The notes under the pieces: generated by a model
The model's input: only the letters and a program-made list of their open reading frames with translations
The model's database searches: none
What the model was told of the DNA's origin: nothing
Position numbers and translations under genes: made by a program
Shown: positions 8,918 through 20,078 of the stretch, piece after piece
Layout: every line of letters begins with the position of its first letter
How positions within the stretch are numbered: position 1 is the first letter of the stretch
Origin: Alphaproteobacteria bacterium
GTDB taxonomy: Bacteria > Pseudomonadota > Alphaproteobacteria > Rhodobacterales > Rhodobacteraceae
DNA length: 64,000 bases
Direction of reading: 5' to 3'
Assembly (NCBI GenBank): GCA_030433335.1
Contig: JAUILL010000003.1
Location: forward strand, 124,001 to 188,000

Positions 8918-9868
8918 AGGCGCTGTTGAGTGTCTGCCCTTTTGCTTTGTGGCGAAGAGGGCAGTGAATGGGGCGGTTAGGGTTGTTGGGCCGTGACGGT
9001 GGGCTTGCGCACCTGCGCCGAGTTTGAAGCGGGCGAGGTCCGGCGCGCGGACGGTGTCGATGAGGCCGAGGTCTAGGGTTCGGATGCCTTGGGCTTGGAG
9101 CCGTGTGGCGGCTTGGAAGAGGAGTCGGTTTTGGGCCGAGAGTTCGCGGCCGAGATCATTGCTCCAGCCGATTTGGTAGGACGCGCTGGATCCAGGATGC
9201 AGGATGAGGGCCGCTGCTATGGGCTCTGCTTGGTGGTGGGCGGTGTAGAGGACACCTGAGGTGGCCCCGTTCGACTGCGCCCAAGCGCTGTAGAAATTGG
9301 CGGGGTAGGGTTGGTAGCCTTTGGTTCGGCCCTGAGTGGCATTGGCTTGGTAGAGCCAGTGGGTCGGGTCGCAGGGGATCGGCTGGGTTAGGATGGTGAG
9401 GCCGCTGTTTTCAGCCTTTTTCAGGCGATTGCGCCATTTCTGATGGAGCTTCCGTCGCAAATCGCCGTCGAGGGTCCAGACCGCCGATGTTGCGCCCGTC
9501 ATGATCGGGATCGCGGTTTGGGTGATTGGGTCGCTGTCAGAAGGGGGTGTGATCAGGACTGCCCGCGCCTGTGGCTGGAGTTGGCGGATCAGCGCGTTCA
9601 GGGCTGTTTGTTTGTCGGTGCTCGATAGGTCCTCTGCCCAGATCGGTCCGCCTGAGATCGCCGCAACGGTACCGATCACCGGAAACCTGCGGAAGAGGAT
9701 ATTGGCCTGACCCCGAGGTGCGGAGACATCCCCGAGGGTCAGGCATAGTGTCTTATGACCCAGTGCTGCGCAGGTTCTGTGGTATGCCGCGCTTTGCTGC
9801 ATGAAAACCGTGTGTGAGGCCGGGGGGATGGCTGACGGTGCGGTCCATGCAAGGTTCATGGACATCAT
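8900..9868 (-). CDS. FemAB/GNAT-like acyltransferase
   Basis: The 322-aa product has the look of FemAB-type or BioF2-like GNAT enzymes: a central LRRKLHQKWRNRLKKAENSG helix, KGYQPYPANFYSAW, then SASYQIGWSNDLGRELSAQN and RTLDLGLID. These proteins use aminoacyl-tRNA or acyl-CoA donors, and the substrate cannot be told here. The start codon is one of two adjacent ATGs (9868 or 9865); neither has a good ribosome site, so it is uncertain. Its last residues and stop codon are encoded by a recurring downstream repeat on the opposite strand, suggesting the 3' end was reshaped. It diverges from the small ORF at 9906. Confidence 0.65.
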   Translation of the reverse strand: MMSMNLAWTAPSAIPPASHTVFMQQSAAYHRTCAALGHKTLCLTLGDVSAPRGQANILFRRFPVIGTVAAISGGPIWAEDLSSTDKQTALNALIRQLQPQARAVLITPPSDSDPITQTAIPIMTGATSAVWTLDGDLRRKLHQKWRNRLKKAENSGLTILTQPIPCDPTHWLYQANATQGRTKGYQPYPANFYSAWAQSNGATSGVLYTAHHQAEPIAAALILHPGSSASYQIGWSNDLGRELSAQNRLLFQAATRLQAQGIRTLDLGLIDTVRAPDLARFKLGAGAQAHRHGPTTLTAPFTALFATKQKGRHSTAPAPLSW

Positions 9869-9905
9869 TAACCATATCTAAACTTAACGACTGGTTAATG
9901 CGGGT

Positions 9906-10052
9906 ATGAAATTTTTTAAGAAACCTGAAAAAACCGTAAAGGGCGTGCACGCAAAAGCGCCCCGACCAACTCTGATCGGGGCGCTCTGGTTGTTTTGCGT
10001 TCTGGCTGTCCCTGTGTACTTTGGGCTCAGCCTGATTGATTGGCTGGTTTAG
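9906..10052 (+). CDS. small predicted membrane protein, 48 aa
   Basis: The frame starts ATG AAA TTT TTT AAG and ends TAG at 10050-10052. A lysine-rich head ([13 protein letters not shown]) is followed by one hydrophobic helix (about residues 22-44, [19 protein letters not shown]) ending SLIDWLV. That composition is what a single-pass N-in membrane protein shows and is unlikely from a random frame. It converges with tyrS and overlaps its stop by 4 bp. The tyrS terminator lies inside this frame, encoding part of [11 protein letters not shown]. The ribosome site (GCGGG) is poor. No function is recognised. Confidence 0.5.
   Translation: MKFFKKPEKTVKGVHAKAPRPTLIGALWLFCVLAVPVYFGLSLIDWLV
9953..9985 (-). 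terminator. terminator of tyrS
   Basis: A perfect 10-bp stem AGCGCCCCGA / TCGGGGCGCT (9956-9965 with 9976-9985) is followed on the minus strand by TTTTGC. It is embedded in the small ORF 9906-10052 on the other strand. Confidence 0.8.
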
Positions 10053-11299
10053 CCCAGTTCGACGATGGCGTGACGCTTTTTGCCCGCGCTGAGTTTTAGC
10101 GGGCTCGACAGGTCGGCTGCGGTGATCAGCTTGCCTGCGTCGGTGACGGCTTCGTCGTCGATCTTGGCACCGTTGTCGGCGATCAGGCGCTTGGCCTCTT
10201 TGCCGGTCGCCGCGAGGCCCGAGCGGACAAAGATCTGTACGACAGAGATGCCATCGCCAAGCTCATCGGCGCTCAGGGTCAGACGGGGCAGGTCGCCGCC
10301 AGCGATGCCCTTTTCGAAGACCTCTTTGGCGGTGGCTTCGGCGGCTTTGGCAGCCTCGACACCGTGCAGCAGGCTGGTGACTTCGTTCGCCAGAATGATC
10401 TTGGCTTCGTTGATCTCGGACCCTTGCAGGGCCCCTAGACGCTCGCATTCGTCTACCGGCAGCTCGGTATAGAGCTTCAGGAAGCGGCCGGTGTCCGCGT
10501 CCGTGGTGTTGCGCCAGAACTGCCAGAAGTCGTAGGGCGACAGCATGTCGGCGTTGAGCCACATGGCGCCGCCTTGGCTCTTGCCCATCTTCTTGCCGTC
10601 CGAGGTGGTCAGTAGGGGCGAGGTCAGGCCGTAGATTTCGTGGTCCAGCACGCGGCGGGTCAGGTCGATCCCGTTGACGATGTTGCCCCATTGGTCGGAA
10701 CCCCCCATCTGTAGCAGACAGCCGTAGCGGCGGTTCAGCTCGAGGAAGTCATAGGCCTGCAGGATCATGTAGTTGAACTCGAGGAAGCTGAGCGACTGCT
10801 CGCGGTCCAAACGGGATTTGACCGATTCGAACGAGAGCATCCGGTTCACGCTGAAATGGCGGCCGATGTCGCGCAGGAATTCGAGGTAGTTCAGGTGGTC
10901 CAGCCACTCGGCGTTGTTCAGCATGATCGCGCCGTTTGGCGTGTCGCTGTAGCTGAGGTAGCGGGCAAACACCTGCTGCATCCCGTCGATGTTCGACTGG
11001 ATCTGGTCGGGGCCAAGCAGGGGACGTTCATCGCTGCGGAAGGACGGATCGCCCACTTTGGTGGTGCCGCCGCCCATCAAGGTGATGGGTTTATGGCCGG
11101 TTTTCTGCAGCCAGCGCAGCATCATGATGTTGAGCAGGTGCCCAACGTGCAGCGACGCGGCGGTCGCGTCATAGCCGATATACGCAGGGACAGTGCCCGC
11201 CATCAGCGCGTCATCGAGGCCCTGATAGTCGGTGCAATCCGCCAGATAGCCGCGCTCGATCATGATGCGCAGGAATTCAGACTTTGGATGGTAGGTCAT
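10049..11299 (-). CDS. tyrS: tyrosyl-tRNA synthetase
   Basis: TyrS charges tRNA-Tyr. It has 416 codons including the stop, a normal length for the TyrRS-type enzyme. Class I signatures are the HIGH equivalent HVGH (residues 51-54) and the KMSKS equivalent KMGKS. The tyrosine pocket segment [16 protein letters not shown] is present, and a C-terminal S4 RNA-binding domain covers the last 65 residues ([16 protein letters not shown]). The ATG at 11299 was chosen because AAGGGA precedes it; an earlier in-frame start runs into the anmK leader. It is divergent from anmK, with 64 bp between the starts. Confidence 0.97.
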   Translation of the reverse strand: MTYHPKSEFLRIMIERGYLADCTDYQGLDDALMAGTVPAYIGYDATAASLHVGHLLNIMMLRWLQKTGHKPITLMGGGTTKVGDPSFRSDERPLLGPDQIQSNIDGMQQVFARYLSYSDTPNGAIMLNNAEWLDHLNYLEFLRDIGRHFSVNRMLSFESVKSRLDREQSLSFLEFNYMILQAYDFLELNRRYGCLLQMGGSDQWGNIVNGIDLTRRVLDHEIYGLTSPLLTTSDGKKMGKSQGGAMWLNADMLSPYDFWQFWRNTTDADTGRFLKLYTELPVDECERLGALQGSEINEAKIILANEVTSLLHGVEAAKAAEATAKEVFEKGIAGGDLPRLTLSADELGDGISVVQIFVRSGLAATGKEAKRLIADNGAKIDDEAVTDAGKLITAADLSSPLKLSAGKKRHAIVELG

Positions 11300-11363
11300 T
11301 GCACTTGTCCCTTTTACGGTTGCGAGGCACTCTATAGAGCGGTTGCGAGCAGAGGAAAAGCGC

Positions 11364-12482
11364 ATGAAGCAATCTGGTGTGCTGCGAGCCCTTGGAACGA
11401 TGTCTGGAACATCGCTCGATGGGGTGGATGCGGCAATTGTACTGAGTGATGGCGAGCGAATTCACGGGTTCGGGCCGTCGGCCTATCGGCCCTACACGGA
11501 CTGGCAGAGGGACACGTTGCGCGCCGCTTTGGGCCAGTGGCAGGACGGGGATTTCGAAGAGGCCGCCGAGATCGTCGAGACCGTGCATGCGCAGGTGATG
11601 GCGCCCTTTGGTACGGTCGATCTGGGGGGATTTCACGGACAAACCTTGGCCCATGATCCGGCGGGGCGCGGGACACACCAATGCGGCGATGGCGCGGTGC
11701 TGGCGGAGTTGCTGGGGTATCCGGTTGTGTGGGATTTTCGGTCTGCCGATGTGCGCTTGGGCGGCGAAGGGGCGCCTCTGGCCCCGTTTTTCCATTTTGC
11801 TTGCGCCAAGTATATCGGGGCCGAGGAGCCTGTCGCGTTTCTGAATTTGGGCGGTGTGGGGAACATCACCTACGTAGACCCGAGCTTTGAGCGGCCCGAG
11901 GAAGAGGGCGCTTTGCTGGCGTTCGACACGGGGCCTGCGAATGCGCCCGTGAACGATGTGATGTTTTCGCGGCTGGGGCAGGCCTATGACGCGGATGGCG
12001 CTTTGGCGGCTACGGGCGTCGTGGATGAGGCGCTGATCTCTGAGGTTCTGGAGCGCGCGTTTTTCCATCGTATCCCGCCGAAATCCTTGGACCGTGATGA
12101 CTTTGCGGACGTGATCGGGCGGGTGAGTGCGTTGTCGGATGCGGACGCTGTGGCGACTCTGTCGATGCTGGCTGTGCGCTGTGTGGCGGCGGGGCTGGAG
12201 CATTGCCCGACGGTGCCGTCCAAGCTGCTCGTGGCCGGTGGAGGCCGGAATAATTCATTTATTATGAGCGGCTTGCGCGGCGCTGTTGATGCGGAGGTTC
12301 TGCCAGTCGAGGACGTTGATCTGGACGGCGATATGCTTGAGGCGCAGGCCTTTGGGCATCTGGCGGTGCGCGTGCTGAAGGGCTTGCCGACGTCGTGTCG
12401 GCGGACCACGGGTGTGCCTGCGGCAGTGGGTGGCGGCGTTGTGAGCCGTCCGGTGGCAGGGGCTGTGGCGATCGGGGAATAG
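11364..12482 (+). CDS. anmK: anhydro-N-acetylmuramic acid kinase
   Basis: AnmK phosphorylates and hydrates 1,6-anhydro-MurNAc during cell-wall recycling. The 372-aa protein shows the ASKHA-fold phosphate loop [12 protein letters not shown] near the N terminus, [12 protein letters not shown], the [10 protein letters not shown] adenosine-loop region, FDTGPANA, and VAGGGRNN near the C terminus. The start at 11364 follows AGAGGAAAA; a TTG 21 bp upstream is less likely. It is divergent from tyrS. A GGGGGCGCTGCCCCC hairpin and a downstream repeat element follow, before the convergent cupin gene. Confidence 0.95.
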   Translation: MKQSGVLRALGTMSGTSLDGVDAAIVLSDGERIHGFGPSAYRPYTDWQRDTLRAALGQWQDGDFEEAAEIVETVHAQVMAPFGTVDLGGFHGQTLAHDPAGRGTHQCGDGAVLAELLGYPVVWDFRSADVRLGGEGAPLAPFFHFACAKYIGAEEPVAFLNLGGVGNITYVDPSFERPEEEGALLAFDTGPANAPVNDVMFSRLGQAYDADGALAATGVVDEALISEVLERAFFHRIPPKSLDRDDFADVIGRVSALSDADAVATLSMLAVRCVAAGLEHCPTVPSKLLVAGGGRNNSFIMSGLRGAVDAEVLPVEDVDLDGDMLEAQAFGHLAVRVLKGLPTSCRRTTGVPAAVGGGVVSRPVAGAVAIGE

Positions 12483-12546
12483 GGGGCGCTGCCCCCTCCG
12501 GCACGGGGCGCCGTCACCCCCGGAGTATTTCTTGCAAAAAGAAGCC
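12481..12546 (+). repeat. downstream element copy 2 with GGGGGCGCTGCCCCC hairpin
   Basis: The 16-mer AGGGGGCGCTGCCCCC (12481-12496) is followed by CCCCCGGAGTATTTCTTGC and AAAAAGAAGCC. The same hairpin and CCCCCGGAGTATTT core recur downstream of hisI. It lies exactly between the convergent anmK and cupin genes. Confidence 0.65.
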
Positions 12547-12977
12547 TAGGCGCGTGGGATGTCAAAGTCTGGGGCGGCGAGGATGAAGCCTTCGAACCGG
12601 AAGGCGGGGCTGACGGTGCAGCCGACCAGTGTGTGGTCGCCTGTGGTTTTGGCAGCCTGCCAGTGGTGGGGCGGGACGATCAGTTGTGGCTGTTCGCCGT
12701 TCAGGACGTCGGGGCCGAGCACATGGTCGGTGGCGGGGCCATTGTCCGTTTCCGAGAGGCTCAGGATCAAGGGGGCGCCCGCATAGTAATGCCAGATTTC
12801 GGCCGCATCGACGCGGTGCCAGTGGCTGGCTTCGCCTGCTTTGAGCAGGAAATAGATGCAGGTGCCTGCGGGGCGCGTTCCGTCTGCGCTGTCTGCGATC
12901 CATGTCTGGCGGTAGTAGCCGCCTTCGGGGTGGGGCTGCAGATTGAGGCGCTCGATGAGTTGGTCAGCTGTGGTCAT
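12546..12977 (-). CDS. DUF985 cupin-fold protein
   Basis: This 143-aa single-domain cupin belongs to the DUF985/YML079-like family, with HPEGGYYRQTW near the N terminus, SHWHRVDAAEIWHYYAG metal-site-like histidines, and HHWQAAKTTGDHTLVGCTVSPAF. Members are small beta-barrel proteins of unassigned biochemical role, and I do not infer a substrate. The stop codon lies at the edge of a downstream repeat element. It is transcribed away from eno with about 85 bp between them, and the eno terminator falls in that gap. Confidence 0.9.
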   Translation of the reverse strand: MTTADQLIERLNLQPHPEGGYYRQTWIADSADGTRPAGTCIYFLLKAGEASHWHRVDAAEIWHYYAGAPLILSLSETDNGPATDHVLGPDVLNGEQPQLIVPPHHWQAAKTTGDHTLVGCTVSPAFRFEGFILAAPDFDIPRA

Positions 12978-13002
12978 GGGGGCGAGTTTAGGGGCGCGGC
13001 GC

Positions 13003-13040
13003 CAAAAGAAAAGCCCCGCCTGCGGTATGCAAGCGGGGCT
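13003..13040 (-). terminator. terminator of eno
   Basis: On the minus strand AGCCCCGC / GCGGGGCT with a 13-nt loop is followed by TTTTCTTTT. Confidence 0.85.
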
Positions 13041-13062
13041 GTGTAATCACCGGATGGGGTGA

Positions 13063-15269
<2,207 letters not shown>

Positions 15270-15353
15270 AGCGGCTTCTCCCCCTCATTTGTAGGAAGAC
15301 CTACGGAAATGTTAGCGCAAACGCAAGAAATAACACGAGACGTGTTCGATATA

Positions 15354-15770
15354 TCAGGATTTCTTTATTGGAACCCCATAGAGCTCTAGCTTGTGGCCCT
15401 TGAGCTTGTAACCAAGACGATTGGCGATACGCTCTTGCAGGGCCTCGATCTCTGGGTCGACGAACTCGATCACTTGTCCAGTGGTCATGTCGATCAGGTG
15501 ATCATGGTGCTCGCGCTCTGCATCCTCGTAGCGGGCGCGGCCGTCTCCGAAATCCACACGCTCCAGAATGCCGGATTCCTCGAAGAGTTTGACAGTGCGA
15601 TAGACGGTCGCCAGCGAAATCTTGGGATCGCGGGCGTTCGCCAGCGCATAGAGCTGTTCGACGTCGGGGTGGTCGATGGCGCTTTCCAGAACCTCTGCGA
15701 TCAGGCGGCGCTGGCCGGTCATTCGGAGGCCTTTGGCTTCGCAGCGCGCGATGATGCTGTCATTCGTCAT
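15354..15770 (-). CDS. fur: Fur-family metalloregulator, probably the manganese-type Fur/Mur
   Basis: This 138-aa protein has an N-terminal winged helix (LRMTGQRRLIAEVLE, SLATVYRTVKLFEESG) and a C-terminal dimerisation domain with the metal ligands EREHHDHLID. It lacks the CXXC structural zinc pairs of gammaproteobacterial Fur. The tail TTGQVIEFVDPEIEALQERIA is what I know from alphaproteobacterial Fur, which in Rhizobium and Roseobacters works as Mur, a manganese-responsive repressor. It is not Irr, which has a distinct HHH heme motif. It is a single gene between two membrane-protein genes, and its targets cannot be read from this window. Confidence 0.9.
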   Translation of the reverse strand: MTNDSIIARCEAKGLRMTGQRRLIAEVLESAIDHPDVEQLYALANARDPKISLATVYRTVKLFEESGILERVDFGDGRARYEDAEREHHDHLIDMTTGQVIEFVDPEIEALQERIANRLGYKLKGHKLELYGVPIKKS

Positions 15771-15857
15771 ACGGTCCCCAATTGGTTGCGGCGGGTCGGG
15801 CGGGCCGAATAGCGCCGTGGGCCGCAGAGTGCCACAGGAAAGTCGCAGAGGAAAAGG

Positions 15858-16910
15858 TCAGATCTTGCCTTCCGAGGACAGAAGGATGGAAATCCAGCGC
15901 GTTGCAGGAAAGCCCGCAAGGATCAGCGTGCAGATCGAGGTCATGGGTACCGCAAGAAACGCGCCCGGAATACCCCAGAGACTGCCCCAAACCACCAGTG
16001 AGACCAGCACGACGAAGGGGCTCAGGTTTACCAATCGCCCTAGCAGGCGCGGCTCGACGATATTGCCCATCAGCATTTGCGCGGCGGTCAGGGAAATCGC
16101 GGTGGTGATGGTGGTCGCCATGTCTCCGAACTGGACGACGCTCAGGAGGGTCGGGAAGAGCACGCCCATCAGGCTGCCGACATATGGGATGTAGTTCAGC
16201 AGGCCGATCACGACCGCCCAGAACATCGCGAAATCCACGCCGATCAGCGCCATGATGATCCACGACAGAAATCCGAGGGCAAGGTTGATCCCCGTCTTCG
16301 CCGCCAGATACTGGCCGATCTGCGCGTTGATCTTGTGAAAGATGTTGATGATCGCGTCGGACTGTTCGCGAGTTTCAAAGGCGCGGGTAACCTTGGCACT
16401 CAGGCCCGCGCTTTCCAACATCAGGAAGGCAGCCAACAGCAGAACAAGGAACATGTTGGTCCCGAAACTCGCCAACACCCCAAGCATCCGGCTGGTAATT
16501 TGGCCGAGGTTGATATCCGTCCCCAGCATGTTGCGCAGCGCGGTCCAAGATGGTTGTTCCTGCAGGTTCAGGCGCTCTGCCACGTCATTAATGAACACAT
16601 TCAGGCGCATCTCGTATTCGGGCACCCGCTGCGCCAGAGCCTGCGCGTTCTCGGTCGTGATCGAGGTCAACGCTGTCAGCACCAAGGCGAATGCCAGCAA
16701 GGTAAAGATGTGCCGCAGCCAGGTTGGGCTGCGGGTCAGGCCTGGCACACGACCAATGCCGCGCGCACTTTCCAGCAGGATATAGCAGAGGATGATCGCA
16801 AACAGGATCGGGACGAGGATTTGCTTGCCGATGACCAAGAGGTAGCCAAGCATCAAGGCCAAAGCCACGCTATAGACCAATGTCACAAAGGGCCGGTCGG
16901 CCTGTCCCAT
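15858..16910 (-). CDS. AI-2E family membrane protein (PerM-like)
   Basis: This 350-aa integral membrane protein of the AI-2E transporter/PerM family has an N-terminal pair of helices, a soluble extracytoplasmic stretch (about 75-140), and a C-terminal helix bundle with VVIGLLNYIPYVGSLMGVLFPTLL, the family's most conserved segment. Roles of members range from autoinducer-2 export to Na+/H+ antiport, so the function here is open. It is a single gene, 88 bp downstream of fur and 123 bp from the end of selO, on the same strand as both. Confidence 0.9.
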   Translation of the reverse strand: MGQADRPFVTLVYSVALALMLGYLLVIGKQILVPILFAIILCYILLESARGIGRVPGLTRSPTWLRHIFTLLAFALVLTALTSITTENAQALAQRVPEYEMRLNVFINDVAERLNLQEQPSWTALRNMLGTDINLGQITSRMLGVLASFGTNMFLVLLLAAFLMLESAGLSAKVTRAFETREQSDAIINIFHKINAQIGQYLAAKTGINLALGFLSWIIMALIGVDFAMFWAVVIGLLNYIPYVGSLMGVLFPTLLSVVQFGDMATTITTAISLTAAQMLMGNIVEPRLLGRLVNLSPFVVLVSLVVWGSLWGIPGAFLAVPMTSICTLILAGFPATRWISILLSSEGKI

Positions 16911-16993
16911 GTCATACTCTCTTGCAGCACAAATGGGCCGCCAGCGGCCCCGTCTTCATGGATGTATGACCTGCGCCCTTGAACGCAATGAAA

Positions 16994-17034
16994 ATCCTGC
17001 CTTTTGGTCAAAGTATTTGCCAAGCGGGCAGGAT
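16994..17034 (-). terminator. hairpin at the end of selO
   Basis: The inverted repeat ATCCTGCC / GGCAGGAT closes on a 25-nt loop containing CAAATACTTTGACCAAAA, which resembles the core of the recurring downstream element. On the minus strand TTTCATTG follows. The terminator is weak. Confidence 0.35.
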
Positions 17035-18461
17035 CATGTCCCGCAAAAGGTGCGATGAACCACTTCGTCCGCTGTGGGCGGATGTGTCAAATCCTCGGCC
17101 CCGTCTTGCGGGCTAAAGGGATTGGCGAGCACTCTCATCAGCCGTTTGAAGGGGGCCAGATCGCCCTCCACAGCGGCGTCGATCATCTGCTCGATCCGGT
17201 GGTTGCGCGGAATATAGACCGGATTGACCGAGGCCATCAGCGCCTTCGGGTCGTCTTCAGTCGCGATCCGTGCCTGCCAATCCGCGTGCCAGTCGTCAAA
17301 GGCCTCGCGGTTGGTGAACTGATCGCGGGCATTGCCGCTGGCCAGAGCGCGGAAGGTGTTGGTGAAATCCGCGCCATCATGCGCCATCAGATCGAGCAGT
17401 TTCTCGATCATGGGTTTATCCTCGGGGCGTGCCTGAGCGATCCCGACCTTGCGCCCGAGCTGGCGGAGCCATTCAGCGTCAAGCGCGGCGGGCATGGTGT
17501 GGATGCGCTGGGTGTAGTCCTCGACAATTGCGTCTTGCTCGGCTTCTGGCGCCAACGCGACCAAGGCACTCGCCAGCTGCGCGAGGTTCCAGATCACGAT
17601 GTGCATCTGGTTCGAATAGGCATAACGGCCTTGCTGGTCGATCGAGGAAAAGACCTTGTGCGGATGGTAGTCGTCCATGAAGGCACAAGGGCCGTAGTCA
17701 ATCGTTTCGCCCGAGATGGTGCTGTTGTCGGTGTTCATCACCCCATGAATAAAACCGAGCGCCATCCACTGCGGGATCAGCTTGACCTGAACGTCGATGA
17801 CCGATTGCAGCAGCCCTGTCGGCCCCTCGGCCTGCGGATAATGGCGCTGGATCGCGTAGTCGGTCAGGGTGCGCAGGGCATCAATGTCGTTGCGTACCGC
17901 AAAGTATTGGAAGGTCCCGATCCGCAGATGGCTGCGCGCCACGCGGGTCAGCACCGCGCCGGGCAGCATCGCCTGACGCATCACGCTGTCGCCGGTCGCC
18001 ACAGCCGCCAAGGCCCGTGTCGTCGGCACGCCCAAAGCATGCATCGCTTCGGACACCACATATTCGCGTAGCACCGGACCCAGCCACGCCTTGCCATCGC
18101 CATTGCGGCTAAAGGGCGTACGGCCGGAGCCTTTGAGCTGAATGTCATAGCGCAAACCATTCGTGGCAACGACTTCGCCCAGAAGCAACGCGCGTCCATC
18201 CCCGAGTTGAGGCGAAAAGCCTCCGAACTGATGCCCCGCATAGGCCTGAGCCAATGGCTCGGCTCCCTCAGGCAAGGACAGCCCGGAAAACGCTGCGGCC
18301 AGTGCATCGGGGTTCTCGTCAAAGCCGATCCCCAACTCCCGCGCCAGCCCCGCATTGAACGCCAAAAGCTCTGGCGCCGTGGCGGGCGCGGCCCCTTGGC
18401 GGGCAAAGAAACGGTCCGGCAAACGGGCGTAGCTGTTATCAAAGGGAATGTGCAGGCTCAT
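17034..18461 (-). CDS. selO: SelO protein adenylyltransferase
   Basis: This SelO (YdiU/UPF0061) pseudokinase-fold enzyme transfers AMP to Ser/Thr/Tyr of proteins, acting in the redox stress response. The 475-aa length is normal. Visible features are QAYAGHQFGGFSPQLGDGRA, the nucleotide-loop-like KGSGRTPFSRNGDGKA, LREYVVSEAMHALG, HGVMNTDNSTISGETIDYGPCAF (metal-binding Asn/Asp) and YIPRNHR. It ends in the family C-terminal RTFCGT with the conserved cysteine that is selenocysteine in animals. It is a single gene. The start at 18461 is the only in-frame ATG that keeps the conserved head. Confidence 0.95.
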   Translation of the reverse strand: MSLHIPFDNSYARLPDRFFARQGAAPATAPELLAFNAGLARELGIGFDENPDALAAAFSGLSLPEGAEPLAQAYAGHQFGGFSPQLGDGRALLLGEVVATNGLRYDIQLKGSGRTPFSRNGDGKAWLGPVLREYVVSEAMHALGVPTTRALAAVATGDSVMRQAMLPGAVLTRVARSHLRIGTFQYFAVRNDIDALRTLTDYAIQRHYPQAEGPTGLLQSVIDVQVKLIPQWMALGFIHGVMNTDNSTISGETIDYGPCAFMDDYHPHKVFSSIDQQGRYAYSNQMHIVIWNLAQLASALVALAPEAEQDAIVEDYTQRIHTMPAALDAEWLRQLGRKVGIAQARPEDKPMIEKLLDLMAHDGADFTNTFRALASGNARDQFTNREAFDDWHADWQARIATEDDPKALMASVNPVYIPRNHRIEQMIDAAVEGDLAPFKRLMRVLANPFSPQDGAEDLTHPPTADEVVHRTFCGT

Positions 18462-18535
18462 GACGGTGTCCTTTCGCTTGGAATGAACCTATGCACCGGA
18501 CACCGGTTTTGCCAGAGCAACCCTGCAAAAGGGCT

Positions 18536-18985
18536 CTACAGCTTTCGTACCATCATCGATACGCTGGGGCGCGGCTGGAACAGGGCACGGGCGTAAACGC
18601 TCTGGCCTTTGTTGTTGCTTGGGTCGATCTCGATCCCCAAGGCCCGCACGCCGCCCGCCCGCAAGGGGGCCACCAGCGCCGTCATCGCTTCTGGCGCAAT
18701 GCCGCGGCCGCGCACACCGGGGCGCACGTAGATTTCACGGACCGACGCCATGATCCCGCCGTAGTCCAGCGACCATGTCAGGGTCATCACCAGAAAGCCG
18801 ATCGGCGCGCGGGTCGGGCCGATGATATAGACGGCCCCCAAGGGCGACCCTTCGAGCAAGGGCATAATCGCGGCCTCGCGGGCGATGGCGTCATGGGCGA
18901 TGCCCAATTCCACATCGAGCGCTTCCATCAGCGGGGCGAGACGCGGAAAATCCTCGGAAACAGCAAGCGTGAGCTGCGCACTCAT
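18536..18985 (-). CDS. GNAT-family N-acetyltransferase
   Basis: This 149-aa single-domain GNAT protein carries the acetyl-CoA binding motif VRPGVRGRGIAPEAMTALV and SLDYGGIMASVREIYV on strand beta4. The acceptor is unknown. It overlaps the nucleoside hydrolase gene by 4 bp (ATGA), so the two are translationally coupled, with the hydrolase first. Nothing in the sequence points to a particular substrate. Confidence 0.88.
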   Translation of the reverse strand: MSAQLTLAVSEDFPRLAPLMEALDVELGIAHDAIAREAAIMPLLEGSPLGAVYIIGPTRAPIGFLVMTLTWSLDYGGIMASVREIYVRPGVRGRGIAPEAMTALVAPLRAGGVRALGIEIDPSNNKGQSVYARALFQPRPSVSMMVRKL

Positions 18986-19923
18986 AGACGGGCCAACCTT
19001 TCTGTGAGCAGGTCGAAAAAGCCCTGCGCGTCAACGTCGCCCATGAACATGGCATTCGGCGCACGATCTGTCACGCGCCACCAATCGGCAACAGTCATCC
19101 CGAGCGTCAGTTCGCTGCCCGTTTCGATTTCCACGTTGATATGGCGGCCAGTAAACAGCTCTGGCCGGATCAGATAGGCGATCACGCAGGGGTCATGCAG
19201 GGGCGCACCGGACGATCCGTATTTCTCTTTGTCGAAGCGTTCGAAGAAGTCCGTCATCTCGGCCACTGCAACGCCCACCTTGGTGCCCAAGGCACGGAAG
19301 GCGTCGTTACGCTCTTTGGTGACCAGCGCTTTGTGGGTGACATCCAGCGGCATGACAGTAGTCGGACAGCCCGCGCCAAAGACGACCTTGGCCGCTTCGG
19401 GATCGACGTAGATGTTGAATTCAGCGGCGGGGGTGATGTTGCCAACTTCGAAATAGGCGCCGCCCATCAGGATGATTTCCTGCACCTTTTCAATGATATC
19501 CGGCGCTTTGTTGAAAGCCTGCGCGATGTTCGTCAGCGGCCCCAAGGGGCACAAGCTTACCGTGCCCGCAGGTTCACTGCGCAAGGTCTCGATGATGAAA
19601 TCCACCCCGTGCCCGTCCGCGAGCGCCATGACAGGATCGGGCAGGTCAGGCCCATCCAAGCCGGTTTTTCCGTGCACATGTTCAGCGGTGACCAAAGGAC
19701 GCGCTAGCGGCGCATCGCAGCCTGCGTAAACCGGCACATCGGTCCGACCTGCGAGTTCGCAGACAATCCGCGCGTTCTTCTGGGTCAGGGGCAAGGGCAC
19801 GTTCCCCGCCACAGCCGTAATCCCCAGAACCTCGATCTCTTCGGGGCTGGCCAGCGCCAAGAGGATCGCTACGGCATCATCCTGTCCGGGATCGGTATCA
19901 ATGATGATTTTGCGCACAGACAT
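18982..19923 (-). CDS. inosine/uridine-preferring nucleoside hydrolase
   Basis: This 313-aa enzyme hydrolyses the N-glycosidic bond of ribonucleosides for salvage. The calcium-binding family signature DTDPGQDDA sits at the N terminus (D11, D15, D16), followed by VYAGCDAPLARP, GPLTNIAQAF, LMGGAYFEVGN and AEFNIYVDPEAA. The catalytic HDPC is present near residue 240. No signal peptide is seen, so it is cytoplasmic. It is the first gene of a two-gene unit with the overlapping GNAT gene. A RihA/RihB/RihC-type subclass cannot be chosen. Confidence 0.94.
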   Translation of the reverse strand: MSVRKIIIDTDPGQDDAVAILLALASPEEIEVLGITAVAGNVPLPLTQKNARIVCELAGRTDVPVYAGCDAPLARPLVTAEHVHGKTGLDGPDLPDPVMALADGHGVDFIIETLRSEPAGTVSLCPLGPLTNIAQAFNKAPDIIEKVQEIILMGGAYFEVGNITPAAEFNIYVDPEAAKVVFGAGCPTTVMPLDVTHKALVTKERNDAFRALGTKVGVAVAEMTDFFERFDKEKYGSSGAPLHDPCVIAYLIRPELFTGRHINVEIETGSELTLGMTVADWWRVTDRAPNAMFMGDVDAQGFFDLLTERLARL

Positions 19924-20008
19924 GTCACTTCCTTTGTTCTTACAGGGAATTCAGTGGCAGGCCCGCCCGCCGCTTGCAAGCCCTGCCATGGGGTCTGGCG
20001 CGCTTCCG

Positions 20009-20037
20009 CTTTCATCTTGGTGAAAATACCCCCCGCG
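20009..20037 (-). repeat. downstream element copy 3
   Basis: On the minus strand this reads GCGGGGGTATTTTCACCAAG then ATGAAAGCGG. It lies about 40 bp downstream of the histidine kinase stop, in that gene's sense orientation. Confidence 0.55.
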
Positions 20038-20078
20038 GAGAGTCCGCCAATCGCCCCACAGTGCTGGGATCAAACAGG

